Assembly (NCBI GenBank): GCA_003194525.1
Contig: NBIV01000136.1
Coordinates: forward strand, 62,001-126,000
Direction: 5' to 3'
Length of the DNA stretch: 64,000 bases
DNA from: Gracilariopsis chorda
Taxonomy: Eukaryota; Rhodophyta; Florideophyceae; Gracilariales; Gracilariaceae
The notes below the pieces were generated by a model, which made no database searches, was not told where the DNA came from, and saw only the letters and a program-made list of their open reading frames with translations. Below, piece by piece: positions 10,040-21,199 of the stretch (the first letter of the stretch is position 1; every line of letters begins with the position of its first letter). Made by a program: the position numbers and the translations under genes.

Positions 10040-12303
10040 TTAAAGGGTCACGTGGTGATATGATCTATTTTCTATAATTTGATGGGCTTCAACCCCCTTG
10101 CAAGGCGGTTTCAATTATACATGAGCGGTCGTTAACTATTAGAATGAGTAATTCTATGCTGTTTTGTGTCATGTACCTCAAGTGTTCACGACTCAAGTAC
10201 TCAACCTGATTCCCTTCAGAACATGCAAAGCAACCCTAATCAAATATGTTAATATATGCTCCACGAAAAGCCGCTCTGCAACGTGTTCTGTATTGTGCTG
10301 CGTTCGTTGTTTAATTCAGGGTTCGTGGAGATGATTTTATGGATACATGCGCGCATAAGCAATGCCCCCTCTCAACAAGCTACATGCGCGTGTGCAAGAG
10401 CACTTCAGTCAGTGCTATGTTACGGGTGATTGATCCTGAACGCTCATTCGAAAACCTTCGCCGGATATGCCAGACATTCACACTGCGATACATATCCCGA
10501 ACGAAGATGAGCTTGGAAGACATGCCGGACCAGGAAGCCAATCTACTTTTCGACGAGTGACATCAAGAGCCTCTTGGCCATGAAGATATGTCTATTGCAG
10601 ATGATGGTGTGTAAGATGCAACACCATACTTGTACGTTTTCTAGATTACTAAGCGCCGTATTTCTAGATATCTTTACACCAGACTGCTAATGCTTTGTAT
10701 TCTTGTAGTATAGCCTGTCAACTTGAATCTGCTGTGTAATCAATGAAAAGAGGGCAAAAAGGGGGCGAAAAGTGGTCACTTTAGTAATTAGAGAAAAATG
10801 TACTGACACTAGACGAGATTTCTGTTTAGTATTGCTTTACTAGAGAATGAAGACATTAAATTATTTTCAGAAGGCAGTCTGGCATAAAGACGGGGCTCAG
10901 AACATCTTAAATCTGGCAAACAGCTCGACGAGGACAAAGATAGGTGAAGTTTGCAGGTCATTTGGAACGGTTTCGAAACACAACACGCAAAACAACGTTG
11001 AAAGTTGCCAAACTCAGTAATTCTTCACTGAGATACTTGCTTGAATATGATGCCAGACATGTAAACATCTACAGAGATTAATATCCAGTGATAACGGAAG
11101 CACATCATTTACAGAAATACAACAAGGAAAAGAGTACGGGTTCGTGTCGGAGGGTCATCTGAAAACTAAAAGCGGAACAAGACTGCAAAAGAGTGATTAC
11201 TAAAGACTGGAGTCAGCTTCGATGAGTCGTGCATGTGAAGAAAATAATGACGACACGTCTGTGGCACAAAAGTAATGCCAGTCATAAAATCTGATATGCA
11301 ATCTACGCGTATGCACTAATAGCACATGTTGTATCTCTTTACGCCTCTTCATATTCTTCGATGATTGGGGAAGGAAGCGGAGCGAATAGTTTGCCTTATG
11401 CGGGCAAAGAGTTGGGCCTTAGAATAGAAGGGTTGCGCCCAGAGCAAATAGAAGACATCCTGTTCTGGATACGCGTTCTGCTTTAGTGCATCTTGTGAGA
11501 CGCATTGAGCGTCTCATTAAGCAGTCTCTATTTTTAGGAAGTGAGGCCTGACGAATTGTATTTCGTTCTTGTTTCCATGATCAAAGATGGATGCGATCGA
11601 GTGGTGTAAAGGCATTGTCTTGCAATAGACGTGAGCTGCAGTTGTTTCAGAGAACCTCTGAAAGGAAGGCAACAAAGATCAATCATGAGCAAGAACAAAA
11701 TTTTACGTTACTTCGTGACAAATATGAAGAGTGCACTATTCCACGTGCGGAGTCTTGTTTCCGAACAACTGCAAGAGCGATGCAAAACATAGCAGCAGAT
11801 GTTGTATTGAGCCATGCCGCGAGTTCTCATTCGATGATTATTCATGGGAAGCGCTCCCGCACCTATTAATGGATCAGGTACTGCACGAATAGGCGCCTGA
11901 TAAGGCGCACAAGGACCAATATGTACTCCATTTTTAGCCTTCGCATCACGAGTTAGATATGAGTGTCAGTGCACGCTCGGTCTCTACGCTACGATGTGTC
12001 GGCGAAAGCGTATTCTCTCTGCATCTGCTAAATAACAGAGCTGTTTGCATGTGCAGATTGGTTTCCATTCGAGTGAACGTCCTATCCTCACCTCGGAGAG
12101 TTTGGGCAAGGCCAAATTTACTGGGGAAGCGTCGGGGAAAGCGCGAGATGTTACGGAGGGTCGTAGAAACAGCTGGGGGGGCTTCTAAAAATAAATCTAA
12201 TCTGTTGCACGTGTAAGAGGTGGACAGCCTTACGCACTGCCCGTCCGCTGCATGCGATGCACGACAGGACGCACCCCAGCTCAAATCGCACCCTCGCGGA
12301 GCT
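10040..12303. other. gene-poor stretch
   Basis: No convincing gene. A 73-codon plus-strand ORF at 10339-10560 has no recognisable motif. Around 11200-11290 there is a faint run resembling a decayed transposase (FDES followed by a W-x-K-S-N run), but stops occur in all frames and it cannot be assigned. No tRNA or repeat structure was recognised. Confidence 0.5.
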
Positions 12304-12310
12304 TATAAAT
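12304..12310 (+). promoter_or_regulatory. possible TATA box
   Basis: TATAAAT within GAGCTTATAAATGCC, about 150 bases before the ATG at 12461 of a short serine/proline-rich ORF. The only support is position. Confidence 0.25.
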
Positions 12311-12460
12311 GCCAGTACCACCACGGCGATGACCTTCATGTGCACAGTCGACCACAAGCTCATCACCCCAGCGCTCATCCATCTTCCCCAGTGCACGATC
12401 TGGAACTCTGTATCTTCTATCCACTTTGGTCTCTTTAACGCCATACCTCAGTCTGTCAGC

Positions 12461-12661
12461 ATGCCTTCTCACGGTACATCTACGAAGACCGCCTCTCTAA
12501 ATGGCTATAATACACCCAATCAGCACGTTAGACCTGTCAGGACACCGCGTACTCCGCGATTGGCCGTTCGGTCTTCCAGCTCAACATCTGATTCGCTCTC
12601 GTTTCCAACACCGCCGCCGTTCTATCTGCCCGAGTCCATTCCCTCCGCCGCTTCCAAATGA
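12461..12661 (+). CDS. hypothetical serine/proline/threonine-rich protein, possibly a first exon
   Basis: A 66-residue frame starting MPSHGTSTKTASLNGYN, rich in S, T, P and R, ending ESIPSAASK. It is also open upstream in the same frame to an ATG at 12257. Composition looks coding-like (TPRTPRLAVRSSSS), but no family is recognised. The neighbouring frame stays open to 12785 (PPPLPNEDEFSTWVHFLPPF), so an intron or frame change near the end is conceivable. It may equally be chance. Confidence 0.25.
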   Translation: MPSHGTSTKTASLNGYNTPNQHVRPVRTPRTPRLAVRSSSSTSDSLSFPTPPPFYLPESIPSAASK

Positions 12662-13255
12662 AGATGAATTTTCTACGTGGGTTCACTTTTTACCCCCGTT
12701 CTCCGTTAGGTGTGGTGCTTTATGCTGGTCTTGCGAGTGGAAGAAGAACGGGTTGTACGTTTTGGCGGTTGGCGCTGCTTTTTGAAGTTGGGTTTGGTTT
12801 GGATCTCTATTATGTTGTTACATTTGATTCTCGTAGGTTTAGATGCTAGAAAAGCTAAACGTTGTTTACGCCGTATGGATGAGGACTGTGCTTGTACGAC
12901 GAAAAATAATCCAGATTAAGCACATCATCAATACCATTACCAAAATAGTTGCGTTTCGTTTGGTTCCAGTACGCGTCGATACTGGAGAGAGTAGCCTTAC
13001 CCTCTACGGGCTCGATTTCTCTGCCCGTCAAAGCTATCATTGAACAGCAATGCGTATCTATATGCACACCACACAGTGAGGTATGAGCCTCAATTTTGGT
13101 GAAACCCTGAACTCATCTGAACAAAGACACGGGTTACCCAAGGGTAAACAAAGGGTATTAGAGTGCGTCGTTGTCACCTGACGACATGTGATAGCCACGC
13201 TCGCTGCTCTGTAAGATTGCACTCCAGTTCATCATGCGCGTGTTGGCAAGGGCTA
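12662..13255. other. no gene seen
   Basis: T-rich plus strand with short overlapping frames and no motif. It could be a 3' flank or intron of the small ORF before it. Confidence 0.4.
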
Positions 13256-13589
13256 TCCCCGGAAAATTATGGGGTACCGAGATTGATCGAAAAACTGTGC
13301 TAAAAGCTAATGAATAAACTGACACCTAGCTAGCGTGGAAAGGAAAACCCCCTAAGAATGAACCAAACTTTAAGAAGTATGGGGTACCGCAAAGCATCTC
13401 TTCTGGAGTACCGAAACAGATATCATAGTTACGCAATCTTATATTCCATACAACATGTCTGTTAACATGATGGTGGCCTGCTGATAGAGCAGGATGTAAG
13501 GTTCGTTTTAGCGAGAAATGAGATGTATTTGACAGAAATAGAATTATTTTTGAAAACGTTTCAAAGTATGGGATACCATTTTCCGGGGA
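13256..13589. mobile_element. MITE with 12-bp perfect terminal inverted repeats and TA target duplication
   Basis: TCCCCGGAAAAT at 13256-13267 is repeated inverted as ATTTTCCGGGGA at 13578-13589, flanked on both sides by TA (13254-13255 and 13590-13591). The similarity continues imperfectly inward (TATGGGGTACC against GGTATCCCATA). The motif TATGGGGTACCG also recurs inside at about 13379, as is common for subterminal repeats. It is 334 bp with no coding capacity. TA duplication fits Tc1/mariner-type elements, but the superfamily is only inferred. Confidence 0.6.
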
Positions 13590-13591
13590 TA

Positions 13592-15346
13592 AGCAACGTG
13601 CACACGTGCGACTGTATCTCAGGCAGAAAATACCAGTTCCAAAAGAAGGGCGAAACTTCTGTCAGCTCCGGTATCCAGCCATACTCTCTCAGCAACAGAT
13701 ATATGTACTTTGTCGTCTGCGATGCTGCGGATTCTTTCCAGGCTCCGTAAAGTTGCTCGACGGTGTACGCTTTTCGAAAGTTTGCTTCACCGACAATGCA
13801 AACCTGCATTGGCTAGGAAAGAAGAAATCATATTTAATTGATTAATTAACACAGGTTCCGAGATGACTTGAACAAGGATGTGAATCACTATTGCTGACAG
13901 TTCCTCCGTATCTGTTTCGTTTTAGCGCTGAACACGTAGAAACCACATGGCAATTCGTCTGCCATCCTGATTTGCTGTTGCTCGCAAATGTCAGCTTAAC
14001 AGCAGGATAGAAACACACGACGAACAACTGTGGAGCGTTTCCACTAATGACACGTTGCTCATCGACCCCGTCACTAAAAGTTGTTTCGAGGCTTCAGTAC
14101 TCCGACGCGTCTTTGAAACCCGGAACTCTAGCTGGAGCACTCCTGAGACTATTCGCTGTCCTACTCATGAAGCCAAAGTGCGGAAGGAGCCATATTTTCT
14201 GGAGAAAGGTGTATGAAATATAGGGATGAGCGAATAACATTTCTTACAGCATGTACAAATTAATGCTGTGTTGTGGAAGCAAAAAACCAATCGTTGATCG
14301 CCAGCGTCGATAACAGACAACCATTACATGTGTAAGAACCAAAAACCTTATTTCGACCAACATTGTCTCGTCACCACTTCGAGGGGACCGGGTTCGTCAT
14401 CCTTGTGAAGATCAACATTTTTGCGTGGGTGATTCCCAACACCAGTTTGTTCATTTGTTTGAGCAATGGTCATCAACGTCAACGGCGCTGTCCGAATCGC
14501 GAGGAGACTTGTTGAATGCAATAGCCCGGGAATATTCCTCGTCAATCTCAGAACAAGTGAAGATTTAAAGATCCTGTAGGCGAGTTTTTGCTGTGACTGA
14601 TCGACACACAGTTAAATCGCTATACTTCACTGAATTAAACGTCTAACACCTTTGACTACGAAAGAACTAGTTTTTCAGATCCCCTTAAGTCCTATGAACG
14701 AGTTTTAGGCAAGATGGACCACATCGAGGCTTTCTTGTTGACTGCAGCGACCTGTTACTCGAAGAAACCACATACGCATCTTTCGATGTTTATTCAAACT
14801 GAACTTTAATCCGATCAAAACTGTGTCATAGAGATACATGGCGTTCTACACATCATAATATCATGACTGGCAGCGAAGCTCCGAGTATGAGCATTTCATC
14901 AATGCAGAACGCAGAACAGCAGCTGAGATAGGTAGTTTCTAAGCACGAAGACTCTGCTCGGCATGAATGAGTAAACTTTTAGAGTGTAGGAATGATGAAT
15001 GAAAAGCAAGTGTAACTAGAGTCAAGGCCGACTACAACGTATAAATGTTGAATTCGAGCCGGTCTAGAGAGTACATAAGTATGTTCTGGTCAAAGAAAGC
15101 GCATTACTGCCGAAAACAGAACACATCTAAGTGAACGCGACGAATAGGTGGGCGACCTTGCATTTTAGGTCACGAGGCGAGCAGCTTCGAAAGCATTATC
15201 GTAGAACATGATGCTCTTAGCAAATTCTGGGCAAAGATTGAGACATCCAGGGGCTCCTGAACATCAACAACTTATATTCCACTAAGGCAAGAAGGTAATC
15301 AGAGACAGCGATCTTCAGGGGAGGGATCGGTGAGGCGACATGACAA
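13592..15346. other. gene-poor stretch
   Basis: Only short frames without motifs. An 82-residue minus-strand frame (13561-13809) runs into the MITE and is not credible as a gene. No structured repeat or RNA gene recognised. Confidence 0.45.
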
Positions 15347-15799
15347 TTAAACCGAGGATGGGAGCTCGGAAAGGGAAGCGTTTTGAGTCTCAGTAGATGA
15401 ACCATCAAACACCGGATCTGGGTCACGAAAAGATCCCAGTTTTGAAATAACCTTGCGAAGTAAAACGTGCATGACGAAATACAAATGCTCTGCAAGATGA
15501 TGAACTACAGACACAGGGCGGCTAGATGCGTATCTGATCGACGGTGGAAGTTGAAAAGGTGGAGGATGAACGTCATATCGCTCTAAGGATATTCGGGGCG
15601 TAGGAGGTACAGGAAGCAGTGTCGATGGTAACGAGCATTGGCTCATCCGTAATCCGCAAATTGTTTTCGGAGTGGGGTGTTTCATCGGAGTTGAGAGTAA
15701 GTAGGAAGACGTGACGCAAGCGTCTGAACGAGACCTGGATTCCATTGTGGGCTTGTTGAGACGGTAAAGTAAAGCGAAGCCAAGAAGTATAGAATTCAT
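15347..15799 (-). CDS. hypothetical protein, 150 residues, unrecognised
   Basis: A minus-strand frame with an ATG at 15799. A hydrophobic start (MNSILLGFALLYRLN) is followed by a serine/proline-rich stretch. The rest (PISLERYDVHPPPFQL-like, then VVHHLAEHLYFVMHVLLRK) could form a helix. Composition is plausible for protein, but there is no known domain and no conserved neighbour, so it may be spurious. Confidence 0.22.
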   Translation of the reverse strand: MNSILLGFALLYRLNKPTMESRSRSDACVTSSYLLSTPMKHPTPKTICGLRMSQCSLPSTLLPVPPTPRISLERYDVHPPPFQLPPSIRYASSRPVSVVHHLAEHLYFVMHVLLRKVISKLGSFRDPDPVFDGSSTETQNASLSELPSSV

Positions 15800-16394
15800 G
15801 CCATTAGTTTACAAGCGTGGAGGTAGTTCCAATGGCAAAGCCTCTCTCGGCAGACCTATCACAGCCTACAAACTTCTTTTGATATCTTAGAGTGCTTGTG
15901 ATTGGTTAAGCGGTCAACTTGACCGCAATTAATCGGCGCAGGGAAGCATCTTAATTGAACCATTAGGCTGCATACAATTGTACGGAAAAAAGCGCACGTA
16001 TCCATGAAGGACGGTGCGTCAAAGCTGAGGCATCAACTTCGCTTCAGCAAAGTGCACAGCAATAGAAGCATGAGCGAAAAGCTCAAAGCCAAAGGCTTTA
16101 GATCTATTAAAACAATAAAACCACAAACCATAATTGCCTTGCCGCTGCTCGCAGAAAGAAAACAATAATTGCAGTAATACCGTAGTAGAGTAGCACCCGT
16201 TCAGTGCTACGTCCACTTGATGACTCAAATATACGACCACTCAGTTTGCATAAGTCGAGAGCTCGCTGTTAGAGAGAAACCTTCGTTGGTTAAAGTCATT
16301 GACAGTGTGTCGGTCCTGGTTCTGGCAAAGATGTTCAGTACAAGCCTAATCCAGCCTTCACTATCTTACAAATACAATGATGCCTCTTGGAAGC
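15800..16394. other. no gene seen
   Basis: Short frames only. No repeats recognised until the hAT-like element that begins at 16403. Confidence 0.45.
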
Positions 16395-16402
16395 GTCTGG
16401 AC

Positions 16403-17097
16403 CAGGGGCGTATTTGTGACTACGTTTTTAGAAGCTTTCGAAGTCAGTAGTCATGCCCCTTTTTGACGGTAGTCAGTCAGATGAAGTCACATTATGTCAT
16501 CTTTACTTGTTTCGAATCTCTCGTGCTACGGTACGTACTAAACGTCTAAATCCATACGCCGCAGGATTCAAAAGCCCGCATTGCGGCATTCTATTGTCCT
16601 TGAGCTCTTTGGACACGTACACGCGTATAAGCTTGGTCATTTCCAGAGTACTCGACAGCAGGGGAGTATTTATGACTGACTATTTTGCCATAATGGGGAA
16701 TGTAACTGACTACCTCCGCAAAAGAAGTAGTCATCTTCCTTTTTTTGATTATTATTGAAGGTTTTTGACTACCAATTTTGGAAAAGTATTGACTATTGAC
16801 TACTTCATGTGGCAAAATAGTTAGTCACAAAATACGCCCCTGCTCGACAGTAAGGACTGGGACTGCTTCCCTTCCAAACGACCGAGGTCACTGAGCGTAA
16901 CTTGCTCACCAACAGACAAGCGTACCCAGATTGGCAACGGCGGCGGGGCTTCATCGATGGATCTACGTGTGCAACTTGCACAACTGTACACGTGTGACTC
17001 CAATGTGACTACTAGGCTTTTCCGCCTGATGTGCAGTCAGTCAGTCATTTCTGACGGTAATTTAGGGGGTAGTCAGTCAGTCATATGTACGGGCCTG
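16403..17097. mobile_element. hAT-like MITE, 695 bp, hosting a smaller MITE
   Basis: The left end is CAGGGGCGTATTTGTGACTA. The right end, read inverted, is CAGGCCCGTACATATGACTG. The 8-base flanks are GTCTGGAC (16395-16402) and GTCTGCAC (17098-17105), seven of eight identical. CAGGG-type ends with 8-bp duplications are typical of the hAT superfamily. Subterminal GTCAGTCAG repeats are abundant. There is no transposase frame, so it is non-autonomous. A smaller related element (16659-16842) lies inside. Confidence 0.65.
16659..16842. mobile_element. hAT-like MITE, 184 bp, nested
   Basis: The left end CAGGGGAGTATTTATGACTG and the right end (inverted) CAGGGGCGTATTTTGTGACT continue for about 31 bases of imperfect match, both reaching ACTATTTTGCCA. 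It is flanked by a perfect 8-bp duplication CTCGACAG at 16651-16658 and 16843-16850. Perfect duplications suggest a more recent insertion than the host element. Confidence 0.8.
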
Positions 17098-17213
17098 GTC
17101 TGCACGCCAAACCACGAATGGAGCACCAACTTCGTACACGATAACGTGCATGATCGCTCAGCCAGTGAATGTAAGGCTTTCTTTTACAGAGAGCTGGCAT
17201 TCTCCGCTTATAT

Positions 17214-17902
17214 CAGGCCCGTATTGATGACTGACTGAATATGGAAACTCTCAGCAAGCCTATGACTGAAGGACTGAATAGTTTGCAAAGTGGTCAGAAA
17301 TTGTCGTCACGGCCTCCCAAACGATATCTTATGATTTGTTATAAGGCTCCTATAGGCCCTGAAATAATATAGAAGGCTCTCAAGTGTTTTTGAAGTTCAA
17401 AATCAACGACGACGAGCAACAAAGTGATCATTCGTTGTCCAGCTTTCTATGCAAATATCTGCAGATTTCTAGGTAGCTGTACACCCTTTAATCGGATTGC
17501 TATATCCGCATTGTTACGCAGGCATTTTTCGCATCATCTGAACCGCCACTTGGTGATCTGGGTCGTATTGATGGCAAACCTAGACAGACATTACTCTCTG
17601 GAACATTAGAAATGACATACATTTTATGTGCATTTGTATTTGCTGAAGTCATAACGTTTAAAAAAAGTGTGGACTACTTCGCTTCATCCAAAGGCCACCG
17701 CTTTTCATAGAATTTTTTTGAAAGTATCAAGCAAGATATCAGAAGAATCTCAGACTGCAACACGGTAAATAGCGTAAGAAGCTCTTTGCACTTCTGTCAC
17801 AGAGCTTGACCACTTCTTTGACTGCAAATGACTGAGTGAAGCCAAATTTCTCTAACTAAATCACTTCAAAGGCCAAAAGAAGTAGTCAGAAGTACGCCCC
17901 TC
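17214..17902. mobile_element. hAT-like MITE, 689 bp
   Basis: The left end is CAGGCCCGTATTGATGACTG. The right end read inverted is GAGGGGCGTACTTCTGACTA. The flanking octamers GCTTATAT (17206-17213) and GTTTATAT (17903-17910) match at seven of eight. Length and ends resemble the 16403-17097 element, so it is probably the same family. No coding capacity. Confidence 0.6.
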
Positions 17903-18141
17903 GTTTATATAGGGGTTATTAGCACACTTCAATATACTCAAAGCGAGGCTCAATCATGTGATTTACTATCCTGCGTTGTAATCAGACTCTTGTTGACATA
18001 GTGATAAAGACCGATGGAGCTTTCTCATAAAAGGCAACAAGTTGCGAATTTTAGCTGAGAGAACGTGAGCTCGGAGACAAAGGAGGATGAAGAACCCCTT
18101 TCTTTCACAATGTGATAACTAAAAACTGTATAAAGACAATA

Positions 18142-18336
18142 TATCTGGTACGTGGCAGGGGTTGTCTGTGCCTATCTAGGCATTTGCACGCCACAACTGG
18201 AATATAGATTGTCCCTCTCTGTCCTTCTTTGTCCTTCTTTGTTCTTCTTTGTCCTTCTTTGAAGAACAGTCTATATTCCTGGTGTAGCGTGCAGATACCT
18301 AGATAGGCATAGACAACCCGTGCCACGTACCAGATA
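18142..18336. mobile_element. foldback (hairpin) element with TA flanks and a TCCTTCTTTG tandem repeat loop
   Basis: Arms of about 70 bases pair almost completely. The left arm begins TATCTGGTACGTGGCAGGGG at 18142, and the right arm read inverted from 18336 begins TATCTGGTACGTGGCACGGG. Both continue through CCTATCTAGG and GGAATATAGA with few mismatches. TA lies on each side. The loop holds about four copies of a 10-base unit GTCCTTCTTT. The whole would fold into a long hairpin. It is a non-autonomous DNA element of uncertain superfamily. Confidence 0.65.
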
Positions 18337-18722
18337 TAAGTGTTCTATCTTAATGTTTGCACTGTAACCCGGTATAGTTTGTATTGGCTCATATCACCCT
18401 ATGTTACCGACGACTTGTATCCATCACCTTTTCACTGCGAGAGAGATGGAATAAAGTCATCCGCTCCTGATGGGAATGCAGCTCTTTAGAAGCAACCATC
18501 ACCCAACTCCGCTCCAAGTATAATTTACATAAGACCTGACACGTCCAAAATCTGTGCCCACTATGAATAACTCAGAAACTCAACCCCTGAACACATGGGT
18601 ACCACAGGTACAGACACTATTAGTTAGGTGCAGAAAGAATACAGAACGCAAAGTAGAGCTATTGTCATTGCTGTTGATGGCGCAGACTATTGTGTATGCA
18701 ACTGTAAATGTGATGGTGCTAA

Positions 18723-18736
18723 GGGCGACCCCACTC
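18723..18736 (+). repeat. left terminal inverted repeat of Harbinger element
   Basis: GGGCGACCCCACTC immediately after the TAA target copy at 18720-18722. It pairs with 22667-22680 with one mismatch. Confidence 0.8.
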
Positions 18737-20095
18737 AGGCCTCCGCAACGTATACCGCCCACGTTGCGTTGTCATTTGGAGTTTCAGCAACCCCACTGTA
18801 TCTCCGTAACATCAAAAACGGCCACAAAATTTTTGCGGCGACGCTAACGAACCAATTTTTGGGGAGGTCTCCGTATCCACCACAAACGTCGTCGCCCTCT
18901 GCCCAGCGTGTCTATCGTGCGAGGCATAACGCTCATCGCGGAGCTGACCCCGCGCTTCACATTGCGCTCCTTCCACCGCGCTCAAAGCGCCCAAAACGTC
19001 GCGCATTCCGGGCACTTCCCACCTACCTCCTCGCGCGCTTTAAACCACTCTTGCTTCGGGCGCGCCCTTTGCCGCGCGGTGGGCACGGTGGCGGCGCAGC
19101 TACGGCAACGCTTGCCGCACGCCCACCACCGCGTTCTTTGTGACCACGCCCACGGCCGTGTTCTCCGTCAGCACGCCGCTGCTTTTACCACCAAACTGAC
19201 GCCATAGCCGACAACACACATGTAACCACGCAAACAACAAGCACCAAATAACATATTTGCCGCTCTCGCGCTCTTTCGTCATCATGCATTTTGCTCGAGA
19301 CGCGACTACCCCAAAACCTCCTCCGACTCACCGTCGCGTGCATGACAGTTTTTCACACTCACTTCCACCTATTCTGCTGCATTTGTTGCGTTCCGGCAAT
19401 TGCAGCTGGCTTCTTGCCGACCGCAGCCTTTCTATGTGCAAACGCGTCGTCGACGACAAACTTGGCACAATGGTTAGCCTTCTACAGCAATAGTTGTCGA
19501 AACTACCCAATCTCATTCACCTTTAGCTCATCTTGCAAGCTATCATCGCAACTCCTGCTTTTTTTCTTCCGTATACTCACGACTTTACCACCGCCTTCAC
19601 TCTGTCGTTCATAATTCTCTTCAATATCCAGCCTTGCGACGCCCTCGCCAGCACCCTGGCGACGTAGCCAAAATGAGGCGAACGCCATAAGGTGGGAACA
19701 CAGAATCGCGCAATGGCCGGATACCGACAACCTCACACTAACAATACTCTCAACGGTCATTTTTGTATCTTTGCTTCAACGGCAAGAACTCTGACAGAAA
19801 TAACCGTTCACATTTCCTGCAATCTATTCGTTTTGTTTAAATGTGGAGTAACCTAAAGTTGTCTTCGGTGCCGCACTGTTTCTCTTCGGCCGCCCTTGAA
19901 CTCTCTCGCACACTATCGAATGAGTTTGTGCCTTTCACTGTCTGCGATACTAATTTCTATGCTGCTGAGAGTAGCAATCTTGGTTAAGAAGAGAGAGTGT
20001 CGGCTTCGAAATTGTGTTTCACGGAAAAGCTGCTGTTGGACTGTGTCATTCTTCGGATCGAGGTTGGGTCTGTGTCCTCTTTCGTGATTGTCGTG

Positions 20096-20881
20096 ATGAA
20101 CCCAACAGAAAACACACCGAGTGTAAATGATGGAATCGCACAGGAACGCGAGCTAAGACGAAAGGAGAAGGTCGGTAAGAGTTTAGTGTGGAATGAGAAG
20201 GAAAATTCCGCATTGTCTCATGCAGCGCAGAAGGCTTTGCTAGATCCTACTACCGGATCGAGCATGAACAACGCAGAAAAAGCAAGACGAATCAGAGCCG
20301 CGTTCATCAAGGATCCATTACGTCCGAAAGAAGCCTGCACTACCGACGATAAGGGCGACCTGGATCATCGCAGATGGGATGGACGATCTGCGCGAGCAGT
20401 GCTGGGACAATGGGAGATAATAAGGAGGGAGTGCACGAAGTATCATGCTTGCGTAAAGCGAATTGGGCGTGCGCAACTTACAGGAAACCCCAGCGAAGAG
20501 GATCAACTACGTTGCGCGTCGCTTCTCTACAGTGACGGAAGCACAGCTATGTCGCACTTGTATGATTGCATCCGTAACAAGGACTACCACGTTAAGAAAC
20601 CGTTTAGGTTCATGAGTGCGTACAAGGTTCTCTCAGGTTCAGAAACTATGCTGGAGGCTTTTGTGGTGACGGAAGAGGGAGCATCCAAAGTATTACGACC
20701 GGAAGGGGTCAAGACGGCTAAGAAGCGCAAAGCAGAAGAGATTGACAAAGCATTGAATAGTAAAGAAGAAGATGTAGGTCAAAGTGTGAAGCGAATTCAG
20801 CAGATGATTGAAGAGAATATAAAGTCGAGGAAGGCGACCACGCAGCTCAAGCTACAGTACGAAAGAGAAAGAATGGAGTAA
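20096..20881 (+). CDS. Harbinger Myb/SANT-like accessory protein
   Basis: In PIF/Harbinger elements a Myb/SANT-like protein binds the element ends and helps bring the transposase into the nucleus and onto DNA. This frame begins at the ATG at 20096 (MNPTENTPSVND). The open frame extends 5' to 19997 but without an ATG. It has a tryptophan-bearing segment WNEKENSALSHAAQKALLD, the stretch RRWDGRSARAVLGQWEIIRRE typical of SANT-like trihelix helices, and a charged C-terminal coiled-coil-like tail (KRIQQMIEENIKSRKATTQL). It stops at 20879-20881 (TAA). The same frame then continues open for 49 more codons (MAKTLLGPGSDATSEERR and on) to a TAG at 21029-21031. That tail looks coding, so the TAA is probably a premature stop. 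Confidence 0.75.
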   Translation: MNPTENTPSVNDGIAQERELRRKEKVGKSLVWNEKENSALSHAAQKALLDPTTGSSMNNAEKARRIRAAFIKDPLRPKEACTTDDKGDLDHRRWDGRSARAVLGQWEIIRRECTKYHACVKRIGRAQLTGNPSEEDQLRCASLLYSDGSTAMSHLYDCIRNKDYHVKKPFRFMSAYKVLSGSETMLEAFVVTEEGASKVLRPEGVKTAKKRKAEEIDKALNSKEEDVGQSVKRIQQMIEENIKSRKATTQLKLQYERERME

Positions 20882-21199
20882 GACATGGCGAAGACATTAC
20901 TTGGACCTGGTTCAGATGCAACCTCAGAAGAACGTAGAACTATTTCCGGCTTACTAAAGCGCCGCTTAATGAACCGGCTTCTGGCACCAGGAGAGAAGAA
21001 CATTGTCCCACAACAACGGAGGGGGAAGTAGACGACGAAGCTCGGGCTGATGCAAACTGTGCTAGTACATTACTTCAAATATCGGCAGTATCTGTTAACA
21101 GTGAGCATGGCTGTGGTGCACAGAATGAAGATAGTGACATCGGTCATGGTGCGGGATGAAAGTCAAAGTGTCTCAATAAAAGTTTACTACGGCAAATCA

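Noticed and set aside
10339-10560. 73-residue plus-strand ORF with ATG.
   Set aside because: Length is within chance expectation and no domain or neighbour supports it.
10870-11900. Possible decayed Tc1/mariner transposase (an FDES string and a nearby W-x-K-S-N run).
   Set aside because: Stops occur in every frame, the expected catalytic spacing is not visible and no terminal repeats were found, so the resemblance may be chance.
13561-13809. 82-residue minus-strand ORF with protein-like composition.
   Set aside because: Its 3' end runs into the TA-flanked MITE and no motif is present.
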